Shown in pieces: positions 1 to 7,924 of a stretch of DNA of 35,315 nucleotides. Numbering within the stretch: position 1 is the stretch's first letter; every line of letters begins with the position of its first letter. The notes beneath the pieces were generated by a model. That model saw only the letters and a list, made by a program, of their open reading frames with translations, was not told where the DNA came from and searched no databases. The stretch is from Jiangella rhizosphaerae (GTDB taxonomy: Bacteria; Actinomycetota; Actinomycetes; Jiangellales; Jiangellaceae). The translations under genes and the position numbers were made by a program. The DNA is taken from positions 1 through 35,315 of the forward strand of contig NZ_QUAL01000016.1 in the NCBI RefSeq assembly GCF_003579925.1. The letters run 5' to 3'.

Positions 1-42
1 GGCGCCGCGGCCGGACGGGGTCCGCGGGCCGGGGCGCGGGGC

Positions 43-80
43 CGGGTCCCCCGCCGGACGCACGCCCGGCCGGGGACCCG
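43..80 (-). terminator. GC-rich hairpin after the sugar-binding lipoprotein gene
   Basis: A 15-nt arm at 43-57 pairs with 66-80 at 14 of 15 positions around an 8-nt loop. It lies about 40 nt beyond the stop codon of the minus-strand binding-protein gene. There is no T-tract, as is usual for actinobacterial terminators. It could end the operon or reduce read-through into permease genes left of the window. The rest of 1-120 shows no gene. Confidence 0.6.
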
Positions 81-120
81 TGGGTGACGGCGCTGGACGC
101 CGAGGGTGCCGCCATGGAGG

Positions 121-1431
121 TCAGAGCCTCGCCGGGTCGGCCGCCGTCGCCGCGAGCAACTCGTCGGCGAACTGCTCCGGCGTCAGCTCGCCGATGAACA
201 GCCGCTCCGACAGCGACGTCAGGCTCTCGAACGCCCCGGCGGTGAGCTTCTCGTCCAGCTTGTCGGCGAACTCCCCGGACGCGACGGCGTCGGTGCGGGT
301 CTGCAGCATGTCCTGCACCAGCGGCGGCAGCGCGGCGGTGTCGACGTCGAGCTGGTCGGCCAGCATCGGCGACGGGTACCACGAGATGTCGACCAGATCG
401 GTGTTGACCTCCGGCCCGGCCAGGTACTCGGCCAGCGTCAGCGCCGCCTCGCGCCGATTCTCGTCCTCCCACGCGTCGGCGCTGATGTACACGTAGTAGC
501 CGGCGCCGGCCAGCGTGCGCACGCCCTCGCCCGGGTAGGTCGACAGCGTGGTGGTCTCGATGACGGACTCGGCGAGGTTCCCGATGGTCCAGGTCTCGTT
601 GTAGAACATCGCCGCCGCGCCGGAGTTGTACAGCTCCAGCGCCTGCAGGGTCTGCAGCGTCTCAGCGCCCTCGGGGAACGCGCCGGCCGAGCGCAGCTCC
701 ATGACCTTCGCCGCGGCCGTCACGATCGCGTCGCGGGTGGCGGCGTCGCCGGTCGCGACGCCGTCCAGGCCGTCCGCGCCCAGCTCCCGGGCCAGGAACA
801 GCTCGAACAGGTACCGCTCCGCGGTCCCGTTCACGGCGAGCGGGATGACGTCGGCGGCCACCAGCTCCTCGACGGCGCGGAGCACGTCGGCCTCGTCGGC
901 CGGCGGCTCGACCCCCGCCGCGTCCATGACTGCCTTGTTGATCAGCAGCACCTGGGCGTACGCCCCGATGGGCAGCCCGTAGACGCGGCCGTCCCAGGTG
1001 ACGGAGTCGAACGCTCCGTCCTCGTAACGGTCGCGGATCTCCGGGTTCTCGTCGAGGTAGTCGGTGAGGTCGGCCAGCCGGCCGTCCTCGACGTAGGGCG
1101 AGGTGTCGCGCGTCCCCCAGTGCAGGAACACGTCGGGCTCGCGGCCGGCGGCCATGTCCGACGAGACCAGCGTCTTGATCTCGTTGCCGGCCGCGGTCTC
1201 GACGGTGAGGTCGATCTCGGGGTGCTCCTCCTGGAACCGCTCGACGGCGGGCTCGAACGCCCGGGCCTGCGGGACCTCGCCGGTCCAGCCGTGCGCCAGG
1301 CGCAGGCTCACCGTCCCGCCCTCGGTCGCGCTGCCGGTCGTGTCGTCGTCCGACGAGCCGGCGAAGCACCCGGTCAGCAGCAGCGTGCCCACCGCGGCGG
1401 CCGCGACTCGCGCCGTCCATCCAGCCATCAT
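121..1431 (-). CDS. ABC transporter sugar-binding lipoprotein (family 1-like)
   Basis: This 436-aa protein is a likely extracellular solute-binding lipoprotein that delivers a sugar or oligosaccharide to an ABC importer. The N-terminus has a short charged segment, a hydrophobic stretch and the lipobox LTGC with the lipidated Cys at residue 22, followed by a Ser/Asp-rich linker. The mature part opens with a strand like those of family 1 sugar-binding proteins (VSLRLAHGWTG) and continues with EVPQARAFEPAVERFQ and a PDVFLHWG motif, which are typical of that family. Length is normal. The start is one of two adjacent ATGs (1431 or 1428), 9 nt after AAGGAG at 1441-1446. The gene lies 16 nt after the glycosidase gene, and its ribosome site directly follows that gene's stop, so the two form an operon. 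No permease or ATPase is present, and a strong hairpin follows. The substrate is unknown; glycan fragments released by the neighbouring enzyme are an inference. Confidence 0.9.
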   Translation of the reverse strand: MMAGWTARVAAAAVGTLLLTGCFAGSSDDDTTGSATEGGTVSLRLAHGWTGEVPQARAFEPAVERFQEEHPEIDLTVETAAGNEIKTLVSSDMAAGREPDVFLHWGTRDTSPYVEDGRLADLTDYLDENPEIRDRYEDGAFDSVTWDGRVYGLPIGAYAQVLLINKAVMDAAGVEPPADEADVLRAVEELVAADVIPLAVNGTAERYLFELFLARELGADGLDGVATGDAATRDAIVTAAAKVMELRSAGAFPEGAETLQTLQALELYNSGAAAMFYNETWTIGNLAESVIETTTLSTYPGEGVRTLAGAGYYVYISADAWEDENRREAALTLAEYLAGPEVNTDLVDISWYPSPMLADQLDVDTAALPPLVQDMLQTRTDAVASGEFADKLDEKLTAGAFESLTSLSERLFIGELTPEQFADELLAATAADPARL

Positions 1432-1447
1432 GACAGGTGTCTCCTTC

Positions 1448-4348
1448 TCAGGTGTCGATGCGCGACAGCGCGATGTCGTCCACGTGGAACCGGCCGGTGT
1501 CGCCGGAGTAGGCGCCGAACTGCAGCAGCGCCAGGTCGCCGGTGGTGCCGCGGAACGGCACGTCGGTGGCGAGGATCACGCCGTCGACGGCGACGCTGTA
1601 GCGCTGTGCCGGGACGTCGATGCGCAGCGTGAGGTCGTACCAGCGGCCGGCCTGGTAGGGCCCGATGCCGCTCCAGGCGTTCGTGCGGTAGACGCCGAAC
1701 GTTGCGTCGTCGAGGACCGCGGCCATCGGCCCCTGCACGCCGGCGGCGTCGCGCAGCCACGGCCCGTAGCCGATCGCCGTCGTCTGTTCGGCCCGCATGC
1801 GCAGCCGCAGCACCAGGTCGCCGCCCTGCGCGGCGAACGGCAGCTGCGTGGTGAACGACGACGACCCGGTGGCCGGGTGGTCGATCCGCAGGCTGCGGCC
1901 GGTGCCGTCCGGATCGGCGACGACGGCGGCCGTGCCCGGCGTGCCGGTGGTGGTCCAGCCGGCCGGGAGCGAGCCGGTCGCCGTCGTGTCGAAGTCCTCG
2001 GCGAACAGCACCGTCTCCGGCGCGACGACCACCTCGTGCGGGGCCGACCACACCAGCGCGCCGGTGCCGGGCGCGGCGGCGTCGGCCAGGCCGAGCCGAA
2101 CCTGATGCGTCCCAGCCGGCACCGGGCCGCTGATCGGGATCACCCGGCCGTCCATGCCCTGCAGGTCGAGGGCGTCGCCGAACCGTTGGGCCGTGCCGAA
2201 GACGGCGCGGCCGGTGGCGTCGGTGGTGATCTGGCTCTGGCCGGCGGTGAAGGTACGGCCGGCGAGGCCGGGGCCGGCGTCGAGGACCCAGCGCACGGTC
2301 GCGTCGGGGTCGACGTTCGCGGCCCGTGCCACGCGCGCCGTCAGGTTCATCACCGCCTCGCCGTTCTCGAGGCCACCGGTCGTCGAGGTGAGGTGGAAGA
2401 CCGCATAGGGGTCGCCGACGGACCAGTGGGTGCCCGGGATCCCCGCCTCGCGGGCGATCTGGTCCGCCGCGGCCGGCCACTCGGTCCCGGCCGGCACGCG
2501 GACGTTCCCGCTGAGCGTGTTGTCGCCGTTGAGCCGCGAGACCACGCCGTCGGCCGCCGGGCCGGAGGAGCCCTGCCAGTAGGTCTCGCGCACCGTGTTG
2601 TCGAACGCGCCGGTCGGATACGGGCGGTTGGTGAAGTCCTGTTGCAGCGTCAGGGTGGCCGATCCGGTCGACACGTTCTGGGCGACGTCGATGCCGCTGG
2701 ACCCCTCGTCGAGGTAGAGGGCGAGGACGGAGTTCGCGACGAGGTTGCGCTCGATCGTCGTGCCCGGCTGGCCGCCGAGCGTGTAGATGGCCCCGCCGTC
2801 CTTCAGCGTGGCCATGGCGCCCCGGATGCTGTTGCCGACGATCGCGTTGTCGCCCGCGATGGAGCCGGCCAGGACCTGCGGCTGTGCCCAGCCCCAGCCC
2901 AGGCTGATCGCGCTGTACGGCAGATCGGCGAGGTCGTTGCGGGCGATGAGGACGTCCTGGGTGTAGCCGGCGAAGACGCCGACGGCCGAGGCGTAGTCCA
3001 GGCCGACCCGGGTGATGTGGTTCGCCGTCACGTCGATGCCCCGGATGATGTCGCGCTCGTCGTCGGGGTCGTAGTTCCTGGTGTCGTACGGCGACGTGGT
3101 GTCGTAGGTGAGCGAACCGTCGGACAGGTCGACCTCGCCGATCTGCACGCCGCTCCCGGCGATGTCCTCGATCCGGTTGCGCGCAACGGCGACGTCCCGC
3201 GACCCGCGGGCGACGTCGATCGCGGCGTTGCCGAGCCGGGTGAAGGTCCCGTCCGTCACGTCGACCCGGTGCGCGTACTCCAGGTGCACCGCGCCGGGGG
3301 TGACCAGCATGGGCGCCACCCGGTTGTCCTGGCCCGGCTCCGGCAGCCGGACCAGGTTCCCCTGGATGTCCGGGTGTCCGCCGAGCGGGCCGCTGGGCTG
3401 CAGCCACGTCGAGTGGGCGAAGGTCAGGCCGTCGAACACGATGTCGTGCACCGGCTGGCCGGCCGTGCCGTGCACCGTCACCAGCCGCTCGACGGCGGGC
3501 AGCACGACGTCGGCGGTCGTGAGGTCCTCGCCCTCGCGCGGGATGTAGTAGACGGTGTCGGCGACCGGGTCGAGGTACCACTCGCCCGGCTCGTCGAGGA
3601 ACGTGTAGTCGTTCTCGATCCAGGCCGGCGGGGTCGTGGTGGCGGTGCCGCCCTTGCGCCGGTTGTAGCCCCAGCCGGGCTGCGCCATCGTGACGCGGGT
3701 CCGGCCGTCGGAGGCCTGCGACACCGACGCGACCAGGTTGCGCGGCTGGGTCCAGATGCGCCGGTACACCAGCTCGACGCCCTCCGGGCGCTGCCAGCTC
3801 AGCGGCGCGGTGTCGGTTGTCAGATGGCCGGTGTCGTCGGTCGACGTGGTGCCGGCGAAGGTCTCGGTGCGGGCCCGGGTGGCGCGGACGCCGTCGACGT
3901 AGAGCTGGCGCGCCGTGAGCCCACCGGCCGGTGCCGACCAGATGCCGGCCGCCGCGTCGTGCACCGTCCAGCCGTCGACCAGCCGGCCGCCGTCGAGCAC
4001 CGGTCGCTCGCCCGGCCACGCGGCCCACGTGACGGGGTGGCCGGCCCGGCCGGAGTCGCGGGCGTCGAACGCGAGCGTGTCCGGCAGTTCGTACCGGCCG
4101 CCGCGGAGCAGCACGGACACGCCGCCGTCCGGAATCGTGGAGAGGTCGCGGACCGCCTGCTGCGCCGCCATGAGGGTCCGCAGCGGGGCCGCCTCGGTGC
4201 CGGGGTTCGCGTCGTCGCCGTCCGGCGCGACGACGATCGTCACGGCCGGTTGCGCCCGCGCCTCGTCCGGCGGGACGGCCACCGGGAGCGCGGCCAGCAG
4301 CACGCCGCTCAGGGCGGCGACCCAGGGTCGGCGGGTCGAAGCACGCAT
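1448..4348 (-). CDS. Secreted right-handed beta-helix glycosidase, GH141-like
   Basis: This is a 966-aa exported protein. A signal peptide (about residues 1-32, ending near ARAQ) is followed by the opening seen in beta-helix glycosidases: VVAPDGDDANPGTEAAPL, then a DSGRAGHPVTW motif, PGERPVLDGG and RQLYVDGVRATRAR. That series matches what I recall of GH141 (alpha-L-fucosidase/xylanase) and related beta-helix enzymes. The middle (about 370-560) has the repeating Asn/Gly/Val turns of a parallel beta-helix. The last 180 residues look like a concanavalin/LamG-type carbohydrate-binding fold (AEDFDTTATGSLPAGW to FHVDDIALSRI). The start at 4348 is preceded by GAGGAAGGG about 9 nt upstream. The enzyme presumably cuts an external plant or microbial glycan, with the binding protein encoded downstream taking up products. 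The exact bond cleaved cannot be read from sequence; a polysaccharide lyase with the same fold is the main alternative. Confidence 0.8.
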   Translation of the reverse strand: MRASTRRPWVAALSGVLLAALPVAVPPDEARAQPAVTIVVAPDGDDANPGTEAAPLRTLMAAQQAVRDLSTIPDGGVSVLLRGGRYELPDTLAFDARDSGRAGHPVTWAAWPGERPVLDGGRLVDGWTVHDAAAGIWSAPAGGLTARQLYVDGVRATRARTETFAGTTSTDDTGHLTTDTAPLSWQRPEGVELVYRRIWTQPRNLVASVSQASDGRTRVTMAQPGWGYNRRKGGTATTTPPAWIENDYTFLDEPGEWYLDPVADTVYYIPREGEDLTTADVVLPAVERLVTVHGTAGQPVHDIVFDGLTFAHSTWLQPSGPLGGHPDIQGNLVRLPEPGQDNRVAPMLVTPGAVHLEYAHRVDVTDGTFTRLGNAAIDVARGSRDVAVARNRIEDIAGSGVQIGEVDLSDGSLTYDTTSPYDTRNYDPDDERDIIRGIDVTANHITRVGLDYASAVGVFAGYTQDVLIARNDLADLPYSAISLGWGWAQPQVLAGSIAGDNAIVGNSIRGAMATLKDGGAIYTLGGQPGTTIERNLVANSVLALYLDEGSSGIDVAQNVSTGSATLTLQQDFTNRPYPTGAFDNTVRETYWQGSSGPAADGVVSRLNGDNTLSGNVRVPAGTEWPAAADQIAREAGIPGTHWSVGDPYAVFHLTSTTGGLENGEAVMNLTARVARAANVDPDATVRWVLDAGPGLAGRTFTAGQSQITTDATGRAVFGTAQRFGDALDLQGMDGRVIPISGPVPAGTHQVRLGLADAAAPGTGALVWSAPHEVVVAPETVLFAEDFDTTATGSLPAGWTTTGTPGTAAVVADPDGTGRSLRIDHPATGSSSFTTQLPFAAQGGDLVLRLRMRAEQTTAIGYGPWLRDAAGVQGPMAAVLDDATFGVYRTNAWSGIGPYQAGRWYDLTLRIDVPAQRYSVAVDGVILATDVPFRGTTGDLALLQFGAYSGDTGRFHVDDIALSRIDT

Positions 4349-4393
4349 CGTTGCGCCCTTCCTCGGCAGTCGTCGGTGAATGCGGTCCCGCCG

Positions 4394-4434
4394 AGGCTAT
4401 TGATGGATCTGTGGTTTCAACAAGGTGCTATTGA
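4394..4434 (-). promoter_or_regulatory. Candidate promoter/operator region of the glycosidase operon
   Basis: On the minus strand TAGCCT (4399-4394) fits the actinobacterial -10 pattern TANNNT and lies about 46 nt before the glycosidase start. The -35 is poor (TTGTTG, 18 nt upstream). The 8-mer GCTATTGA occurs twice on the plus strand, at 4396-4403 and 4427-4434, exactly 31 bp apart (three helical turns). One copy overlaps the -10. This may be a regulator site, but the evidence is only the repeat. Confidence 0.3.
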
Positions 4435-4463
4435 GACGAGCTGTCGATCAGTAGGCGCCGCGC

Positions 4464-5300
4464 GAGGTTGACTTCGAGCTCGCGACGAAGGTGCACTGCC
4501 CGATGGGCGACGAGCCGAACCGGGGCGGCAATTCGCGCCGCTGGATCGTCACCGCGGTCGAGGACAGCCTGCGCCGCCTGCAGACCGACTGGATCGACCT
4601 CTACCAGGTGCACCGGCCCGATCACACCACGGACGTCGAGGAGACGCTGTCCGCCCTGAGCGACCTCGTCCACCAGGGCAAGATCCGCGCGTTCGGCTGC
4701 TCCACGTTCCCGGCCGAGGAGATCGTCGAGTCCCATCACGTCGCCGAACGCCGCGGGCTGCTGCGGTTCCGCACCGAGCAGCCGCCGTACTCACTCCTGG
4801 CCCGCGGCATCGAGACCTCGGTGCTGCCGACCTGCCAGCGCTACGGCATGGGGGTGCTGACCTGGAGCCCGCTCGCGTCGGGCTTCCTGTCCGGCGCCCA
4901 GCGCAAGGGCCGGCCGGTCGACCTCACCTCGGGGCGGGCGAAACTGACGCCGGCCCGGTTCGACCCGGCGCTACCGGTCAACGCCGCCAAGCTCGAGCTG
5001 GTCGAGCGGCTGGTCGAGGTGGCCGACGATGCCGGATGCACGCTGCCGCAGCTGGCCGTCGCGTTCACGCAGGTGCACCCCGCTGTCACGTCGACGATCA
5101 TCGGGCCGCGCACCATGGCACAGCTGGAGTCGCTGCTCGACGGCGCCGAGGTCACCCTGGACGACGCGATTCTGGACCGCATCGACGCCATCGTGCCGCC
5201 GGGGACGAACGCCTACCATCCCGACGGCGCGTGGAGCCCGGTCTCGCTGTCCGACCCCGCCCGACGGCGCCGCCCGCTCGAGGAACGCAGCGCCGCCTGA
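4464..5300 (+). pseudogene. 5'-truncated aldo/keto reductase
   Basis: The frame encodes about 270-280 residues that match the C-terminal three quarters of a roughly 340-aa aldo/keto reductase: ATKVHCPMGDEPNRGGNSRR, then DSLRRLQTDWIDLYQVHRPD, then GKIRAFGCS, the YSLLARGIE region, TSTIIGPRTMAQLES and a normal C-terminus. In this family the N-terminal 70 or so residues form the first barrel strands and carry the catalytic Asp and Tyr; they are absent. Recognisable sequence begins near VDFELATK (from 4467), 13 bases after an in-frame TAG at 4452-4454. The first usable start is GTG at 4491, immediately after the codon for the catalytic Lys (4488-4490), so a product made from it would lack Asp, Tyr and Lys and keep only the His of QVHRP. 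The rest of the frame is intact, which suggests recent loss of the 5' end. No ribosome site or mobile element is seen at the break. Confidence 0.8.
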
Positions 5301-5497
5301 CGCCGGCCACACCGCACGCGAGCGCGCCTGCCGAAAATGTGTCACCACGATGATGGAGATGCGGCTCGTGTGTCACAAAGTGCGCCCAGACAATCGAGCC
5401 TTGAAGCATTGCGCCGTCGGAAGCACGGCCCATTCCGGCCGAATGGCCGATCAGAAAGAAGATGTGCGAGAAAAGAAGATGATCGGCGAAAGTAGCG

Positions 5498-5531
5498 GAC
5501 ACGGGCGGCCACCCTGCTTACCGCCCGTGTC
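5498..5531. terminator. Perfect 11-bp hairpin
   Basis: GACACGGGCGG (5498-5508) is perfectly complementary to CCGCCCGTGTC (5521-5531), with a 12-nt loop. It lies about 200 nt beyond the reductase remnant and about 250 nt beyond the end of bldC on the other strand, so it is not clearly assigned to either gene. It could be a terminator or part of a structured RNA. Confidence 0.4.
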
Positions 5532-5615
5532 GACGCCTGGCGGCTACTGCGAGGCGACCTGCAGCCACACCCCACCCGGGGCTGAGCTCATCGCACTCGC
5601 GACGCCGACCCGATC

Positions 5616-5645
5616 TCGTGTGATCCTGCACCACAGGTCACACGA
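5616..5645. other. 12-bp hairpin with a single bulged base
   Basis: TCGTGTGA (5616-5623) pairs with TCACACGA (5638-5645). After a bulged T (5624), CCTG (5625-5628) pairs with CAGG (5634-5637), closing a 5-nt loop. No T-run follows on either strand. The half-site GTGTGA/TCACAC also resembles a protein-binding dyad. Confidence 0.4.
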
Positions 5646-5774
5646 CTTCTAGTTACGCGTTCCCGCGCAGCCCCCGCCGCAGGCCTGGCCCGCCGCCTAC
5701 GGGCCCAGCCTTGACTTCCCCGTGTACCGCCCCCGCTCGGCAAGTCGAGCGTATGGTGGGACGATTCTCACCCC

Positions 5775-5996
5775 TCAGAGCTCGCCGACCTCGACGCGCT
5801 CCACTGCGGACCCTTGCCCGTTGAGCAGCGCACGCACCTCGGACTCGCGGTACCGCCGGTGGCCACCGAGCGTCCGGATCGACGTGAGCTTGCCGGCCTT
5901 GGCCCACCGGGTCACCGTCTTCGGGTCAACCCTGAACATGGCCGCCACCTCGGCAGGAGTGAGGAGGGGCTCGGCGTCTTGTGTCCTGGTCGCCAT
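5775..5996 (-). CDS. bldC: BldC-type MerR-like developmental regulator
   Basis: This is a 73-aa DNA-binding protein. From MATRTQDAEPLLTPAEVAAM through the winged-helix core (FRVDPKTVTRWAKAGKLTSI, then RTLGGHRRYRESEVRALL) it is nearly identical to Streptomyces BldC as I remember it. BldC lacks the effector domain and dimerisation coil of classical MerR proteins and binds direct repeats as a head-to-tail multimer, controlling the onset of development. The start at 5996 is chosen because AAGGAGGTGACG lies just upstream (SD at about 6001-6009). A longer frame to 6017 would place this ribosome site inside the gene. A small hairpin (GCGGGA/TCCCGC, 6019-6034) sits in the leader directly before the SD. 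The neighbourhood with vdh, DUF3073 and purM is the one known from Streptomyces, which supports the assignment. Confidence 0.95.
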   Translation of the reverse strand: MATRTQDAEPLLTPAEVAAMFRVDPKTVTRWAKAGKLTSIRTLGGHRRYRESEVRALLNGQGSAVERVEVGEL

Positions 5997-6132
5997 CGTC
6001 ACCTCCTTAGATCCCATAGCGGGAGGTTTCCCGCCACACCGGATATTCCACCTTGTCGACCCCTGCGAAGGACACCGCCCGTACGGCTCGACCCGAGCCA
6101 GCCATTCGGCTGATGTCCACCCAGGGTGTCTC

Positions 6133-6155
6133 TAGCCTACGTAAGGTTCACGTAA
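6133..6155 (-). promoter_or_regulatory. Candidate bldC promoter with an 11-bp direct repeat
   Basis: On the minus strand TAGGCT (6138-6133) is a good -10 element. Immediately upstream, ACGTAAG occurs twice on the plus strand (6138-6144 and 6149-6155) with an 11-bp period. The pair occupies what would be the 17-bp spacer between -10 and -35, and no good -35 is seen. That is where MerR-family activators usually bind, and tandem repeats are what BldC itself recognises. Autoregulation is therefore possible but unproven. The leader would be about 125 nt. Confidence 0.4.
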
Positions 6156-6188
6156 GCCGCGAACCGACCCAAGTCGTGCCGAGTCGGC

Positions 6189-7826
6189 CTAGCCGGCATC
6201 GGAGATCGTCCGCCTGCCGGCACCACCCGCCTCCACTTCTCGCGCCGTTCGTCCACCCTTGACTGCGAGACACAGCAGTGCCCCACATGCCACGGCGGCG
6301 ACCGGAACGATCAGCGTCGGCTTCATTGCATCAACATAGCCCTGTATGAACACATCGTGGGCCATTTTGGCGATCTTTTCCGCGACTTCTTCAGAAACTC
6401 CCGGTGGAAGTGCCATGTCAATTCCGCTCTGCGGCGCGCTGACCTGCAGTCCGCCCTCCGCCGCACCTTCGAAGCCGTCGACGAACGGCTGACGAACGTC
6501 GGCCGGCAAAGCGGTTGCGGCCGCAACGGCCCGGGAATGCAGCTGGCTGGCGAGCAGCGCCTGCAGCACCGCTCCGGCCACCGAACTGCCGACCACCTGA
6601 CCCAGTTGCCGGTTGGTGTTCAGCACCCCGGACGCGGCGCCGGCCACCCGGCCCGACACGTCGCGCATCGCCACCGTGTTCATCGGCGCGAAGATGCCGC
6701 CCAGGCCGAGCCCCGCCACCAGCAACGACGGCAGGAAGTGCCACCACTGCGCGGAGTCCGTCGCCACCAGGGCGAAGGACAGGATGCCGGCGCCGTAGAG
6801 CAACAGCCCGGCGATCAGTATGTACTTGCCGCCGACGCGGTCGGTGAACCGGCCCGCGGCCGGCGCCACGAACATCGACACCACCGACATCGGGGCGAGC
6901 GTCAGCCCGGCCTCCAGCGCGGTGTGCCCGAGCACGGTCTGCAGATAGATGGTGATCGGCAGGAACGTGCCCACCATCCCGATCGCGACCAGCCCGGCGA
7001 CGCCGTTCATCACCGAGTAGTTGCGGTCGCGGAACAGCGCGAACGGGATCAGCGGCTCGCGGTCCTGGCGCAGCGCCTGGAGCACGAGGAAGACGGCCAG
7101 CAGGAGACCGCCGGTCACCAGCAGTGCCGGGATCGACACGAACTCCCACACCTGCCCCCACCCGAACCGTTCGCCCTCGACCAGGCCGAACGTCAGGAAG
7201 ACCAGCGCGGCACTGGCCAGCGCGACACCCGGCAGGTCGAGGCGGTGCCGCTCGCGCCGTCCCGCCTCCGGGATGATCGACCATGCCATCGTCAGCACGA
7301 CGGCGCCGACCGGCACGTTGACGAAGAAGATCCACCGCCAGTCGAGCACCGTCACCAGCAGCCCGCCCAGTGTCGGGCCGGCGACGGTGGCGACCCCGGC
7401 CACGGCACCCCAGATGCCGAACGCCGTCCCCCGTTTCTCCGGCGGGAAGGTGGTGATGAGCAGCGCCGAGGTCTGCGGCATGAGGATCGCCGCCCCGATG
7501 CCCTGCAGCACCCGGCAGGCGATGAGCATGGCCGGGCCCTGGGACAGCCCGCAGGCCAGCGAGGCCAGCGTGAACACCGCGACGCCGATGATGAACATGG
7601 TCCGCTGGCCGCGCAGGTCGCCCAGCCGGCCGGCGGTGATGACCAGCACCGCCAGCATGATCACGTAGGCGTTGATGACCCAGAGGATCTCGTCGAGCGA
7701 CGCGCCCAGCTCGTCCATCATGCTCGGGATGGCGATGTTGACGATCGTCACGTCGAGCAGCGTCATGAAGAACCCGAGACACAGCGTGAGCAGGATCGCC
7801 CAGGGATTCCCGTGCCATCGCCTCAC
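6189..7826 (-). CDS. DHA2-family (EmrB/QacA-type) MFS drug exporter
   Basis: This 545-aa polytopic membrane protein is a likely proton-driven multidrug exporter. The first helix carries the DHA2 signature (GFFMTLLDVTIVNIAIPSMM), followed by WVINAYVIMLAVLVITAGRLGD, the loop motif GDLRGQRTMFIIG, and the antiporter motif-C region (GAVAGVATVAGPTLGGLLV) with DWRWIFFVNVPVG. Length and helix count fit the 14-helix subfamily. A segment near residues 445-520 is less hydrophobic, as is common before the last helix. The start is taken as GTG at 7826 because GAGGAGGT lies 4-5 nt upstream; the frame extends to 7892 but without a ribosome site. It is transcribed away from vdh. The substrate is unknown. Its place between bldC and vdh is not part of the Streptomyces order as I remember it. 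Confidence 0.9.
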   Translation of the reverse strand: MRRWHGNPWAILLTLCLGFFMTLLDVTIVNIAIPSMMDELGASLDEILWVINAYVIMLAVLVITAGRLGDLRGQRTMFIIGVAVFTLASLACGLSQGPAMLIACRVLQGIGAAILMPQTSALLITTFPPEKRGTAFGIWGAVAGVATVAGPTLGGLLVTVLDWRWIFFVNVPVGAVVLTMAWSIIPEAGRRERHRLDLPGVALASAALVFLTFGLVEGERFGWGQVWEFVSIPALLVTGGLLLAVFLVLQALRQDREPLIPFALFRDRNYSVMNGVAGLVAIGMVGTFLPITIYLQTVLGHTALEAGLTLAPMSVVSMFVAPAAGRFTDRVGGKYILIAGLLLYGAGILSFALVATDSAQWWHFLPSLLVAGLGLGGIFAPMNTVAMRDVSGRVAGAASGVLNTNRQLGQVVGSSVAGAVLQALLASQLHSRAVAAATALPADVRQPFVDGFEGAAEGGLQVSAPQSGIDMALPPGVSEEVAEKIAKMAHDVFIQGYVDAMKPTLIVPVAAVACGALLCLAVKGGRTAREVEAGGAGRRTISDAG

Positions 7827-7924
7827 CGTGCTACCTCCTCGCCGCCGCTGCCCGATCCCTCCTAGAGTGAGCTTGACACCCAGCCCGCCCACCCCGCGGG
7901 CCCGGACGTGAAAGGGTCACCACC

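Larger units (their letters stand above)
5303..5774. other. Gene-free, hairpin-rich interval between the reductase remnant and bldC
   Basis: No credible coding frame is present in these 472 nt. The part from about 5335 to 5490 is visibly richer in A and T than its surroundings. It contains the direct repeat TGTGTCAC at 5338-5345 and 5369-5376 (31 bp apart), the direct repeat AAAGAAGATG at 5455-5464 and 5472-5481 (17 bp apart), and three hairpins: 5427-5448, 5498-5531 and 5616-5645. A weak 6-bp hairpin at 5687-5705 could end bldC transcription. The function is unknown; a small RNA or terminator cluster is possible. Confidence 0.5.

Noticed and set aside
1103-4471. A 1122-codon plus-strand frame opposite the glycosidase gene
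   Set aside because: The minus-strand frame has a signal peptide, ribosome site and family motifs; the plus-strand one has none.
7873-7878. TTGACA as the -35 of vdh
   Set aside because: No A/T-containing -10 lies at a suitable distance downstream, so a promoter cannot be supported here.
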